A stretch of 64,000 nt of DNA from Fragilariopsis cylindrus CCMP1102 (Eukaryota; Bacillariophyta; Bacillariophyceae; Bacillariales; Bacillariaceae). Where the stretch lies: NCBI GenBank assembly GCA_900095095.1, contig FMBT01000310.1:124001-188000 (forward strand). Reading direction: 5' to 3'. Position 1 is the stretch's first letter, and every line of letters starts with the position of its first letter. This document shows positions 22,291 to 32,045 of this stretch, in pieces. The notes below the pieces were generated by a model, which saw only the letters and a list, made by a program, of their open reading frames with translations, did no database searches and was not told where the DNA came from. The position numbers and the translations under genes are program-made.

Positions 22291-22420
22291 AAAAATAAAA
22301 TAAAAAACATGCTAAAAATACTGATCGTTCTACTCAATTGTAAATGAAACTAAATATATAGGAATGATCGTAACAGTCTGCACATTCTACCATACCACCC
22401 CTCCCCTCCCCTACTCTCCT

Positions 22421-23347
22421 CTACCGCATCACATACTCCACTTCATCCATCTTCCCGGCATCAAAAAATTTATCCCCACCCACCATAAATTTCAACTGAG
22501 TAATGACAAGGATGCAATCAAAACAACGCTGATGCTTTAACAGATACAAGCCTTCATCCGTACAGGTATGGTGGAAGTGAGTGTCCAGTATATTAAACTG
22601 TTTCATTCTACTGAAAACCGTCTCTTGTCTTCCTCTATATTTACTTTTTTGTTTTCTTGCAATAGTTGACCTACCAGCGAGTGGTTTCATTAACCTTAGA
22701 TCTCCCCCAGGACCGGCATCAACCTCGATAGGTTCATCACGAGGTAATTCCAATCCCAATCCTTCTCTAAAGATTCTAGATTCATTTGCAGCAGCATAAA
22801 ATGGGCCATTTGACCAACAAATATTGTTTGAATATATTGCAATTGCAACTTCGTATTTCATTCCAGGACCCCTGAACTTCTGGGACAGCCATTTGGTTTC
22901 GAATGGAAACGGTTCGTTGATCTTGCAGTCGGTACAGTCAAGTGTCAAGAAAGGAATTCCGTTCTTATTGTTTGGTGCATTTATAAATCTATTATCTAAT
23001 CGAATTAAACCATCTTTTAAATCAGCAATTATTTCTACTATATGCCACGCCTTTTGCCGAAACTCTTTCCTAGTAGGAAAACCAACAATAGCACAGTGTA
23101 TTTCCTCGTTTGGAGCATACGCCTTTAAGAAGATAAGTCCCCAAAACAAATGCTTTTCACGAACGTCATCATCAACAATGGATCGAATTAGCTCCCACAG
23201 AGTTGCAATAACAACACTTGGGGCGCCAAACAAAGACCTAAAACGCTCGTCTTTATCTGCAGAATCCCACTTGCGGTTACTGGGCCAGCCTAGGGTCTCT
23301 TTGGCAATCTCTTCTATTGCTTTGATAGCAGCCTTTGTTATTTTCAT
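22421..23347 (-). CDS. HARBI1-like DDE transposase
   Basis: The 308-residue protein is a DDE-superfamily nuclease of the PIF/Harbinger type. The likely catalytic residues are Asp137 in FLTLDCTDC, Asp210 in PIEVDAGPGG and Glu242 in RGRQETVFSRMKQF. Between them are the family marks KWLSQKFRGPGMKYEVAIAI and NICWSNGPF. The N-terminal 100 residues (SLFGAPSVVIATLWELI, HLFWGLIFLKAYAPNEEIHC) match the helical region before the catalytic core. The start is the ATG at 23347; the frame is complete with no breaks. It is encoded at the right end of the element and faces the second gene. No zinc finger or THAP domain is present. The enzyme should cut and paste the element through its inverted ends. Confidence 0.9.
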   Translation of the reverse strand: MKITKAAIKAIEEIAKETLGWPSNRKWDSADKDERFRSLFGAPSVVIATLWELIRSIVDDDVREKHLFWGLIFLKAYAPNEEIHCAIVGFPTRKEFRQKAWHIVEIIADLKDGLIRLDNRFINAPNNKNGIPFLTLDCTDCKINEPFPFETKWLSQKFRGPGMKYEVAIAIYSNNICWSNGPFYAAANESRIFREGLGLELPRDEPIEVDAGPGGDLRLMKPLAGRSTIARKQKSKYRGRQETVFSRMKQFNILDTHFHHTCTDEGLYLLKHQRCFDCILVITQLKFMVGGDKFFDAGKMDEVEYVMR

Positions 23348-23779
23348 TTTTTTTTTTTCTTATATGACTCAGCGTCAACAACAGTGCTACTTTGATAGCT
23401 TGTTAGAATTCGAACATTTTTCAATTTTTTCGTGGTATACCCCCTTTGAAATCAGTTTCAGTACTGCACGTGCCTGTAGAATTCTACGTGGAATTTGTTA
23501 AATTCTTCGATTTTTGAATCAAAAATATAATTAAAAAAAGTGATCGAGCTAGTCGATTTTGTAGAGGTATAAGAGCAATCAGTGTAAAATACTTGTCTTG
23601 TGTATAATACTGTGTACAATTTGTACTAATATATTATGAATACTTGTACCGTGGAATGTATTTTTTAGCGAGTTAAAACCGTTGGAGAACATATTAGCGT
23701 TGAATAGACGTTATATTTTTTAACGGTGTTATATCAAAAAAAAGGCATAGTAATTTACTTATACCGTTTTTATTTTTAA

Positions 23780-23873
23780 TTATTTAGATTTATTTAGAAA
23801 AATTTAGATTTATTTATATAAATTTAGATTTATTTATATAAATTTAGATTTATTTAGAAAAATTTAGAATTTT
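23780..23873 (+). repeat. subterminal AT-rich repeat array, right
   Basis: Units of TTTAGATTTATTTAGAAAAA and TTTAGATTTATTTATATAAA are in tandem, in the same orientation as the array at the left end of the element. Confidence 0.75.
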
Positions 23874-24274
23874 TCGGGTAATTATTTTGAACAGCCTCTG
23901 TCCCCCTTTCGGCGAGATGCCCCTTTTTGATCGCGCGGCAATAATAAAACTTTTAATCGTTAAAATTCATTTATGCCGGGTCCTCCTGTACCGTATATTG
24001 AATATACCGTATTTGATTTGTGAATGATGTTCGAATGTTGGTGCGATGCTTCGCGTATAAAAGTTACTAGATACTTTTCTTGAATTCATTCTTCTCGTCT
24101 TATTTGCCCTATTGATTGATGTTATTGAAACTCTTGGTGACACGACGGTATCGTCATTCGATCATACAATATCAAATAATACCTTAGAAAAAATAACCCA
24201 AGCACCAAGCACATTCGTACAAGAAAAATACCATTATATATATATAGAAAGCAAAAGAAGACAAATTATTGAAA

Positions 24275-25090
24275 ATGAGTCATCAATCAGGAAGAACAAG
24301 TCGACGATCAAGTTACGTTTTAGCAACATCTGTTAAGGATGGTCGTGTATCAAAAGTATCTGCAGTAGATCGTCATTCATCAGATGATGAGGATGCTATT
24401 CAAAAATCAATGTTTTTTCATAAACGTGTATATGGATTATTAGTATTACAATATACAACTATTCTGATCATTTCATCACCGTTAGCATTATTACCTAAAG
24501 TAAAACAATATCTTGGCGGATTACCCCGCCTTCATACGGCATTAGAATGTATTGCAATTGGGGGTATTGTTTGCACGATGATTATAGCCATATTGCATGG
24601 TTCTAGATATCCCAACGCTCACATATGTTTATCATCTATAACAATATTTGTTGGATTAGAAATGGGTTTATCATTTACAGATAATATTGGTTTATATATT
24701 GCAATTGGACAAGCAACAACAAGTTTTGCATTAATATTAGCAATGCAACAATTTGATTTTTTATGGTTTGATTATCCAAAAGCAGCTGGGATGAGTCTTA
24801 TTGCAGCATTGATATGGACATTAATTTTGATTGAACAGGGAACATATTCAATAATGACATCATTTGGTATCGGTTGTATGGGATTTTTATTTGTTTGTGT
24901 TGTATTAATGTCAAGTTATACCGTCGAACATCATGTTTCACCTGAAGAATATGTTCTAGCAACGTTATTTATCTTATGTCCAGAAACACTTTTATGGTTT
25001 AGTGGCGCAGAAAAACATCGTCGCGACCCCGTCGATCATGATATTATTACAAATGAAGAATCAGATCTGTTTTTGGATGCAGAATCTTAG
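24275..25090 (+). CDS. multi-pass membrane protein
   Basis: A 271-residue protein from the ATG at 24275. After a cytosolic-looking Ser and Arg-rich N-terminus of about 45 residues there are about seven hydrophobic spans (for example VYGLLVLQYTTILIISSPLA, IAIGGIVCTMIIAILHG, YIAIGQATTSFALILAM, AGMSLIAALIWTLILIEQG). It ends in an acidic tail with EESDLFLDAES. Size and layout recall the BI-1/TMBIM family, including LQYTTILI in the first span as in LxxQL-like starts. There is no clear BI-1 signature, so the family is only a suggestion. The frame is whole, and codons are AT-rich like its neighbours. Confidence 0.65.
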   Translation: MSHQSGRTSRRSSYVLATSVKDGRVSKVSAVDRHSSDDEDAIQKSMFFHKRVYGLLVLQYTTILIISSPLALLPKVKQYLGGLPRLHTALECIAIGGIVCTMIIAILHGSRYPNAHICLSSITIFVGLEMGLSFTDNIGLYIAIGQATTSFALILAMQQFDFLWFDYPKAAGMSLIAALIWTLILIEQGTYSIMTSFGIGCMGFLFVCVVLMSSYTVEHHVSPEEYVLATLFILCPETLLWFSGAEKHRRDPVDHDIITNEESDLFLDAES

Positions 25091-25434
25091 AAAAAAAATT
25101 TCGTTCCTATTTTAAGATCTTTACCAGCACAAAACACAGTATTTACTCAGTATTTATTTTATCATTGACTTGGTGAATTGGGTTCATCACTACGTGGATT
25201 GGGTTCACCAATACGCGGAGGTTTCAAAATTTCAAGAAGATCAAGGCCTAGCTAGACTGTATAATATTTGAATGGAATAAGTTTGTAAGCTAATAAACTT
25301 GGGCAAACATTCGCAACTGTGATCGATCACAAGTAGCACTAACTTAACTCAATATTGTGTTGAAAATTGAAATGTTGATGGATCAGTAAGAAGTATTGTA
25401 TTATTTCTGTCTTAGTAGCATGTTGTATAAAATT
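25091..25434. other. intergenic between convergent genes
   Basis: AT-rich downstream region. An imperfect 23-base tandem pair, TTGGGTTCATCACTACGTGG and TTGGGTTCACCAATACGCGG, is at 25178-25220. No gene was seen. Confidence 0.4.
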
Positions 25435-27561
25435 TCATATCTTCTTCGTATTTCTCCGAAAGAAACCTGGAACTCTTTGCTCAAAGTTTAGAGCTGACAT
25501 TCCTTTAACAAATGGATCGTTCTCTGGATATGGTAGAGGAGTTGCCGGTTGTCCACCACATTCTCGAACGTCGAGTAGGCAAAGTGAGTGATCCGTCTTG
25601 CAATGAGGAGGACGACGTAATGCGTTCAATATCCAGTGACCAGCGTGATCGTGATTGCTATTGCGTTGTTGACCAATCCTTCTTCTTTGCTCATGCTCAT
25701 TGACCTCGTGTTGTGGTGTACCAATTTGACCAATTTGCAGGCTGCGACACGATTTCAGTCTCAATTCTACAAGCGTATGCCGCAGTTCATCTAGCAGTCG
25801 ATAAATACCCTCAGCGGTTAGTTTGTTACAAAACGTCAGATCTAATGAAAACAGATCTCGTAAGTTGAGGGCGATAGCCACAATCGCGGTATCGGTGATA
25901 CGTTTTAGATATCGCAGATCAAAGTGTTGAAGATACCGTTCTTTCATTCCCTCGGCAAATGTCTGAACGAAGCGATCAGTCAACCGATGACATTCGCTAA
26001 CTATCAGACTATTCAAATTGGGAAGATTGGACAATGCGTGCGCGGCATCATCCTGAAGATCATGAATACCCCAAAGATTCAATATCACCAATCGATCGCT
26101 AGTATTAGTAGTATTGATATCATTACCACTGTCGAACTTCAAATGCCGTAGTCGAACACATCCCCATAATGTAAGTTGTTCTAGTTTGACGCATGTTGTC
26201 GTGATGGCGTCGAGGCTTTCGTTTGTCAATCGCCAATTGTCCCGCAAAAAAAGAGCTCGCAATTTGGTCAACTGTTGGATACATCGTCCACCTTCGTCGG
26301 TGATAGAAGTAAGTTGAGATAGGTCCAAAACTTCGAGTTTTTTGTTGGAGTGACAAATTGCTTTTAGTCCGACGTCGGTGATCCGACGCACAGACTTCAA
26401 ATACAAAACTCGGAGTGTTGAACTAGACGGTACATCAGGTCGTGCAAGCAGTTGAAGCGTTGAATCGTCGAGATGATGACAACGAGATACGTCGAGAGCA
26501 TATAAATTCTTCAAATGGGGAATTGCCGAATGCAAGTCTTCTTTTTGGAGTTCTTCAAATCCACTAAGAAAGAGACTGCGCAAACTCGAATAGGAATAGG
26601 CCAGAATTCCCCGTAAGATACTACGAGTGAAATAGTTGTTGTTGTTGTTTTTCTCTCCCGTATTAGTCGTCCTTGTAATTTTTATCATACTCTTGTCGTT
26701 AACGTCGATCGTTTGTGAAACTCCACACTCTTGCACTATTTTCTTCCAACAACAACAAATTAATCGACATTGCATTCGTTCCCAAAGGTCTAAAAAGGGA
26801 AGGACGATGGGCAAAATGATCTCAGAAGTTTCTGGTTGAAGCTGCCATGGGATCTGATCACTGGAACTACAACTAGTACTATTTTCAAGCGCATCCTCCT
26901 CATATTCATCTTCTATGAGCGTCGTTGTATTCATCGTCGTCAAACACCGCCTTAATTTTACTACCTCGTGTTCTGCAAAAATTGCGCGATGGATTTCTGT
27001 CCGAGGTCGAGGCGATGGCGATGTTCGAAGGGTTGAATCTGAAGAAGTAAAAATCTCTGTGACCTTATAACTAATTTCCAATCGTTTGGATGTGCCTGGA
27101 CAAGGATCACCGAAGACCGCATTCATGGACACGAAATCTCTCTCTTTTCTACCCAGTGCGGGGGTCATATTTTTTCGTCCAGACGAAGAAGGAAGTGGTA
27201 GAAGGTAAATGAAACCCTGGATCTTTCCGTCAACAGTGGGAGGAACTCGAACGACGTTATTGCATTTATCTTGTTTTTGCTGTTGTTCTGAGTGTTTCGG
27301 AAATTGTCGATGCTCGTTCTCTAAGTCCTGTTCTTCTCGTTTCAGAGCTAATATCAACTTCTCACGAATAAAACGAGCACAATCTCTCGTCAAAGGAATT
27401 GTTACGTCATCCGAATCGCCGTAGTCGCATTCTTCACATGGACCGTATGCCGCGGATATGATTTTGATTATGATTTCCGTTGGACGACAGCGATGAAGAT
27501 CATTTCTTTGACGACGGCGAGGGGGACTGGTTGGTCTCTTCTTCTTACCTCTGCAGTGCAT
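25435..27561 (-). CDS. F-box and leucine-rich repeat protein
   Basis: The 708-residue frame has a low-complexity N-terminal half. An F-box follows at about residues 240-280 (ILPIVLPFLDLWERMQCRLI, CCCWKKIVQECG), then at least ten cysteine-type leucine-rich repeats (LYALDVSRCHHLDDSTLQLL, LRVLYLKSVRRITDVGLKAI, LEVLDLSQLTSITDEGGRCI, LEQLTLWGCVRLRHL, LFSLDLTFCNKLTAEGIYRL). This is the layout of FBXL proteins, substrate receptors of SCF ubiquitin ligases: the F-box binds Skp1 and the LRR horseshoe holds the target. The target is unknown. The ATG at 27561 is the first in frame. An early Cys pair (GPCEECDYGD) may bind metal but is not a known domain. The frame is whole. Confidence 0.85.
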   Translation of the reverse strand: MHCRGKKKRPTSPPRRRQRNDLHRCRPTEIIIKIISAAYGPCEECDYGDSDDVTIPLTRDCARFIREKLILALKREEQDLENEHRQFPKHSEQQQKQDKCNNVVRVPPTVDGKIQGFIYLLPLPSSSGRKNMTPALGRKERDFVSMNAVFGDPCPGTSKRLEISYKVTEIFTSSDSTLRTSPSPRPRTEIHRAIFAEHEVVKLRRCLTTMNTTTLIEDEYEEDALENSTSCSSSDQIPWQLQPETSEIILPIVLPFLDLWERMQCRLICCCWKKIVQECGVSQTIDVNDKSMIKITRTTNTGEKNNNNNYFTRSILRGILAYSYSSLRSLFLSGFEELQKEDLHSAIPHLKNLYALDVSRCHHLDDSTLQLLARPDVPSSSTLRVLYLKSVRRITDVGLKAICHSNKKLEVLDLSQLTSITDEGGRCIQQLTKLRALFLRDNWRLTNESLDAITTTCVKLEQLTLWGCVRLRHLKFDSGNDINTTNTSDRLVILNLWGIHDLQDDAAHALSNLPNLNSLIVSECHRLTDRFVQTFAEGMKERYLQHFDLRYLKRITDTAIVAIALNLRDLFSLDLTFCNKLTAEGIYRLLDELRHTLVELRLKSCRSLQIGQIGTPQHEVNEHEQRRRIGQQRNSNHDHAGHWILNALRRPPHCKTDHSLCLLDVRECGGQPATPLPYPENDPFVKGMSALNFEQRVPGFFRRNTKKI

Positions 27562-27886
27562 CTCAATCTAACGTTGATTCTGTTTCATTTCTCATCGTCT
27601 TCAATACAGTAATCTTTGACTGCTTATTGCTAAAAAAAGATCGTCAAGATGTCGATGTTTCTTCGTTGTTTTCCCTATAATGCAAAATGTTTTCAGACTT
27701 GCTTAAAAATGGATAGGAGGCTGAGAGAAAATATAACTTTCCGCTCAATTTTTATTGAGAACGATCAATTAAATACACACAAATAAAATATAGTAGTACT
27801 AAACTCATAAAATACTGCCAATAGCAATGAGTATTGTCTACACCGACTTTCTGATCGAGCAATTACTATAAGATAAGCAATACATA
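27562..27886. promoter_or_regulatory. divergent upstream region
   Basis: The 325 bases between the F-box gene and the zinc-binding gene are AT-rich. No clear element could be assigned. Confidence 0.3.
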
Positions 27887-28880
27887 ATGAAAAGAGGAAC
27901 AAAGGTAAAGATCAAGGGTTTGGTGAAGGCGGCGGTACACAATGGAAAGATCGGTATCGTAACGAAAGAACAAGCATCATCGGCTTCTGGGGAACAAGAA
28001 CGTCGTGTGGGAGTAAAGTTAATGGACGGCGGTAAAGTAATTGCCGTCAAGATTGAAAATTTGGAACCGATAACGACGACGACGACGACGACGACGGCTG
28101 TAGTGCCAAAGAAAAATAATAATACCAACAATAGCAGTAGTACGATGCCGGCGATACCTGGTATGCCGAAGGAGCGTACCCTCAAAAGAGATAATGCATT
28201 GTTACGTGAATTTGATGGAAATCCTGATCCCAATGTTCTTATTCTATATTATCATTTCGGTGACCGGGAATTTGATTGCTTTAATGGGAAAGAATATAAT
28301 ACACAAATGTTACGATATTATGATAAACAAATATCAGTGAAATTAATCGTTCCAAGAAAGATCGGTAACAATGAATACTTTTTGATTGGGTTGCAACATT
28401 CTCAACATGACAAAAATACATTATGTGAAGTAGCTTTCAATTGTGGACGGAGTTTCACAGGGATATGTAAGTTATACAAGATGAATTGCTTCGCACAAAA
28501 TAAGATATTTTCATCTTATCACGAAACAAACATACAATTTCTGTTTTTCTAGTGACTTATTTCTTCTTTTCATCCTCATTTTGTAATCCTGTTATGATAT
28601 GTAATACGTACGATTGCTGGTTACAACTTACGACTGCCGTTGACAATGATTTTGATATTGCGTAGCCATGCTAATAAAGAAACGATGCTTTGCATGTAAC
28701 AAGCCTTGTGCTACAGCATGTACAAAATGCCTTTGTGCTTGTTTTTGTTCACCAGATGACGATGGTGGAATATGTGCAAAACGTAATTCGATTGTACGAT
28801 CCGAACACGATAAATTATGCAAACAAATTAACTTATCAAATGTTTTAGTAGAGGATGAATGTGTCCAGTTATTGGATTAG
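27887..28880 (+). CDS. small protein with C-terminal MYND-like zinc-binding motif
   Basis: Exon 1 is 27887-28466 and exon 2 is 28666-28880; the 199-base intron starts GTAAGT and ends CGTAG. The join gives TGISMLIKKRCFACN in frame and a 264-residue protein. The N-terminus (MKRGTKVKIKGLVKAAVHNG, KIGIVTKEQ, RVGVKL, KVIAVKIENLEP) looks like a small KOW/SH3-type beta barrel. A Thr run follows, then a mixed domain (NVLILYYHFGDREFDCFNGK). The end has CFACNKPCATACTKCLCACF and EHDKLCKQ, a Cys/His set close to a MYND finger. The function is unknown. The barrel-then-disordered-then-MYND layout is also seen in other diatom proteins as I recall. Confidence 0.7.
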
Positions 28881-28989
28881 AAAAAAGTAATGAATGACTG
28901 GAAAGCAGATACTAGTAACATGCTTCAAGTATAAACATCCTTGATTGGTTACTTAATTATTATTTTATAAAACATCATATTATTATATA

Positions 28990-29985
28990 TTAATTGTAAT
29001 CATCATCGATGTCGCTGTCGTCGTCGCTTTCTTGTTCAGCAAATTCTTCTGCAATACTTGTTACTATATCGTCAACAACGTCTTGTCCCTGTGCGATTGC
29101 TGCTTTGATTTTTAATTCTTCAAGTTTTATTGCTGTTTCTTCATTTTCACGTTCCAATCGTTCAATTTCTTCTTTCCCATGTTCTAACATTCCTGTTAAT
29201 TCTTCCTTATCTTCTGGATTGTCTTCTTCTTCTTCATCGTCATCGTCATCACTGTTATCTTCGTTATTTGCTGCTGCCTGTTCATTCTGACGTTCAATTT
29301 TTTCTAGTAAATCATATTTTTCTTTAAAAAATGAATCATGTTGTGTTTTATGTTTCGTTTCCACTTCTTGTCTTGAAGTATCGGCAACAATTAATTCGTT
29401 CACAATTTTTAATTCAACTTGTGATTTTTCTTCTACCATATCAGTGGTAACATCTTTGGATTTCTTTTTATATAATTCTGTTTGTTTCCTTGTCAATTGA
29501 AGTTGAGTTTCCATTATACCCATCCCATGCATTGCCTTACATAATTGGGATTGCATCCGAACAACATAATTACTTGAGGAATCAGTCCCCGCCATTGCCG
29601 CTGCTGATGCTGTATTACCAGAAGCTGCCTTAGTATCAACTGCATTCATAATTTCACTATATACATGCAAACCTGGAGCTTTTGTTGTTGAACCTCCATT
29701 TTGTTGTTGCTGTTGTTGTCCTCCATTTTGTTGTTGTTGTCTTTTTGTATCTAATGCATCTTTCATATCGTGGTATTGTCGTAGATACTCTCCGTATTTT
29801 TGACGTAATGCTGTTACTTCTGTTCGATATTCTTCACGATTCGTTGCTACCGTTTCTGTTATAAGAATTTGTTGTTTACGTAAACGTATATCTTTTTCAT
29901 CTTGGTCCGAAATTTTCTTTTTACTAAATGTAATTGATAATTCACGATCACGGATCATTTCTTGTAATAGATCTTCCTCCATCAT
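28990..29985 (-). CDS. coiled-coil protein, paralogue of its divergent neighbour
   Basis: A 331-residue frame, mostly coiled coil, with a Gln/Gly insert and an acidic C-terminus (EDNSDDDDDEEEEDNPED, and the final EQESDDDSDIDDDYN). A core (VYSEIMNAVDTKAASGN, YVVRMQSQLCKAMHGMG, DMVEEKSQVELKIVNEL) aligns with the divergently transcribed gene at 30516 (EYAELIKSVAPKGGN, YVMKLQSQLAKAVKRMD, DIVEDRCRTELELRKQL). The two ATGs at 29985 and 29982 share a frame. The role is unknown, probably structural. The frame is whole. Confidence 0.7.
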   Translation of the reverse strand: MMEEDLLQEMIRDRELSITFSKKKISDQDEKDIRLRKQQILITETVATNREEYRTEVTALRQKYGEYLRQYHDMKDALDTKRQQQQNGGQQQQQQNGGSTTKAPGLHVYSEIMNAVDTKAASGNTASAAAMAGTDSSSNYVVRMQSQLCKAMHGMGIMETQLQLTRKQTELYKKKSKDVTTDMVEEKSQVELKIVNELIVADTSRQEVETKHKTQHDSFFKEKYDLLEKIERQNEQAAANNEDNSDDDDDEEEEDNPEDKEELTGMLEHGKEEIERLERENEETAIKLEELKIKAAIAQGQDVVDDIVTSIAEEFAEQESDDDSDIDDDYN

Positions 29986-30515
29986 ATTGTATTGATTGTT
30001 ATTATATTGTGACCGTTGTTAGTGACCGACTTGACTCTTTCCCAATCAACTGTCTTCTGTCTTTGACGACTCACGCCAACACTTACTAGTACTTCAGCTG
30101 TTTTACGAAGTATTGAGGTGCTCTCACAACAGCATATTATAATTTAAAGATCATTGTTTGAAGAGTCGGAGCGCGCACGCACGTGCAACCATCAAATTTC
30201 CTTTTGTTTTTCAACACTTCTTACTCCATGATTTAAATTTGGCTCAGTTACGTTAGTTTTTAGTGCTTCAAGTACTTCAAGTATTGTATGCGTACTGTAT
30301 GTCCAAGGATTGAAGTACTAGTGACTAGTTTGTAAACGATTAAAAAGTCATTAATTTCCGTAATGTCGACTCACAAACATTATTTATTCATTATTATTAT
30401 TTTATTACTGCAAGTCAATCGATTGCGACACAGTTTCACAGTTTCAACATTATAAAGACACACATCTATATCTACTTCCCAGAATAATACTGAATGAATT
30501 GCACTGCTATTCAAG
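29986..30515. promoter_or_regulatory. shared upstream region of two coiled-coil paralogues
   Basis: 530 bases between two divergent genes that encode related proteins, so it is a candidate two-way promoter. It holds a GCGCGCACGCACGTGCAACC stretch at 30170-30189 with a CACGTG E-box-like core, and repeated AGTACTTCAAGTA words near 30270-30284. These sites are read from sequence only. Confidence 0.4.
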
Positions 30516-31571
30516 ATGACCGAAGAATTGACTACAAATACTGCTGATATGAGTATCGCTACCGACAACGATAATGACAATGACAACGAAGATGACAACG
30601 AAGGAGTTGATAATAGTTATAGTAATAGTAGCGCTGCTTTACATCCCGTGACACCGTCTGCTACAACCTCATCAAGTAGTATCGCAACACCAACTTCGAC
30701 AACAAAACCACAAGATGAAACAATGATTATATTAGAAGAAGAGGATGGTAAGCATGCTGAATTAGAAAAGGAAGTCCGATCAAGAGATTCTGATATATCA
30801 GGATTAGATAAATTACGATTAGAAAAATCATATGAATTAGAAAATTTACAAAAAGAATTAGATATTGAACGATTAATGCAAATGAAGGAAACAATATTAC
30901 ATCGTATTGAAGTGGAACGATTAAAACGTCAAACAGCGGCTGTACAAGAACGCTTTGTGGTACTAGAAAAGGATATGTCAAATAATGACGCGATACGTGA
31001 ATATGCTGAATTAATTAAAAGTGTTGCCCCGAAAGGTGGTAATGTTGATTCACAATATGTCATGAAATTACAATCACAATTGGCAAAGGCTGTAAAGAGA
31101 ATGGATGCAACATCACATCAAATGACACAAGTTGAACAATCATGTGAGGAGGTTGTTAATTCATTAAAAAAAGAAATTGGTGATATTGTTGAAGACCGGT
31201 GTCGTACTGAATTAGAATTACGGAAACAATTAGAATTATTGGAAGAACAAAGAATAGAAATCCAAGCAGAATATGATGATCGTATTCAAACAAATCAAAG
31301 TGAATTAGAACGTCTTAAAGGTAAGGTTACTGTAGAAATAACAACAATTGCTGATTTAGAAGAAGAATTGGAAGAAACGGAAGGAAAATTAGAAAAATTA
31401 AATAATGTACATGCAATGCAAGAACGGACAATTGAAGCATTGAATGTAACACTTAAGACTAATGGAGGAGGTGGGGATATTAGTATTCATGATGAAGACG
31501 ACGACGATGCCGTTGGTAATGATGATGGTGATAATGAGAATGAGAATAATGCCGAGGATGGTGAGGATTAA
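30516..31571 (+). CDS. coiled-coil protein, paralogue of its divergent neighbour
   Basis: A 351-residue frame. The first 70 residues are acidic and Ser/Thr-rich, residues about 75-300 are coiled coil (HAELEKEVRSRDSDISGLDK, LVVLEKDM-like heptads), and the end is acidic (DEDDDDAVGNDDGDNENEN). The core EVVNSLKKEIGDIVEDRC, TELELRKQL matches EVVKTLKEKIADLMEDRS, AELDLLNQL in the 774-residue protein at 8273-10597 and is weaker in the gene at 28990-29985. No enzyme motif is visible. The frame is whole with an ATG at 30516. Confidence 0.72.
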   Translation: MTEELTTNTADMSIATDNDNDNDNEDDNEGVDNSYSNSSAALHPVTPSATTSSSSIATPTSTTKPQDETMIILEEEDGKHAELEKEVRSRDSDISGLDKLRLEKSYELENLQKELDIERLMQMKETILHRIEVERLKRQTAAVQERFVVLEKDMSNNDAIREYAELIKSVAPKGGNVDSQYVMKLQSQLAKAVKRMDATSHQMTQVEQSCEEVVNSLKKEIGDIVEDRCRTELELRKQLELLEEQRIEIQAEYDDRIQTNQSELERLKGKVTVEITTIADLEEELEETEGKLEKLNNVHAMQERTIEALNVTLKTNGGGGDISIHDEDDDDAVGNDDGDNENENNAEDGED

Positions 31572-32045
31572 GACAATGACTGAAGAGTGGAGAGTGGAAA
31601 GATACAGACAAACCGAGAAATCAAAACAAAACAAACAAAAAAATGACTCGAAAAAAGAAAAGTAAAAATAAGTATTGTAACGCCGCCACAGTGGTATCGA
31701 TTATCGATTGGTTGGTGTTTTACAATATATCCACACGTAATTATTATAGTTATACATGAAAAAAAGTGGTCGAAAGTTTTGGGGAGTGATGTGATATTAT
31801 ATATAAGTACGAAGACATAAATTAATTAATTGCACAATATTATTTGTTAACTTCTTTATGTTCTTAACTGTAAACCACGAAAGAAAAAGAACGAAATCAT
31901 GGTTCCTTTAATTAATTGTTAAGTTCACTTTAAAATCTTCAATTAGTTACAACTCTGCTGATGGGGGAATCATATGTTTATAAAATAATCTACTTCAGTA
32001 CTATATAATTTGTTTAGTCCTACATTATTTTGTGGGATAGTTTCC
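31572..32045. other. intergenic between convergent genes
   Basis: AT-rich downstream region with TTAATTAATTG words near 31821 and 31910. No gene was seen. Confidence 0.4.

Larger units (their letters stand above)
19452..23988. mobile_element. PIF/Harbinger-like DNA transposon with two convergent genes
   Basis: The element is bounded by short inverted ends: CTGGAGGACCCGG at 19452 and, inverted, CAGGAGGACCCGG ending at 23988. The similarity continues weakly for about 80 bases (shared AAAT, TTTAA, CCGCGCGA and TCGCCGAAA blocks). TA stands next to both ends and may be a 2-base target duplication, but in AT-rich DNA that is weak. Inside each end lies an AT-rich array of ATTTAGATTTATTTAGAAAA units (19570-19665 and 23780-23873). 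The interior holds a HARBI1-like transposase on the minus strand and a second spliced gene on the plus strand, facing each other. Both main frames are open, so the copy looks young. The exact ends and family need a search for other copies. Confidence 0.7.

Noticed and set aside
19452-23988. A virus-like element such as a Polinton
   Set aside because: No capsid, polymerase, integrase or ATPase domain is visible; the only enzyme is a HARBI1-like DDE transposase, so it is a plain DNA transposon.
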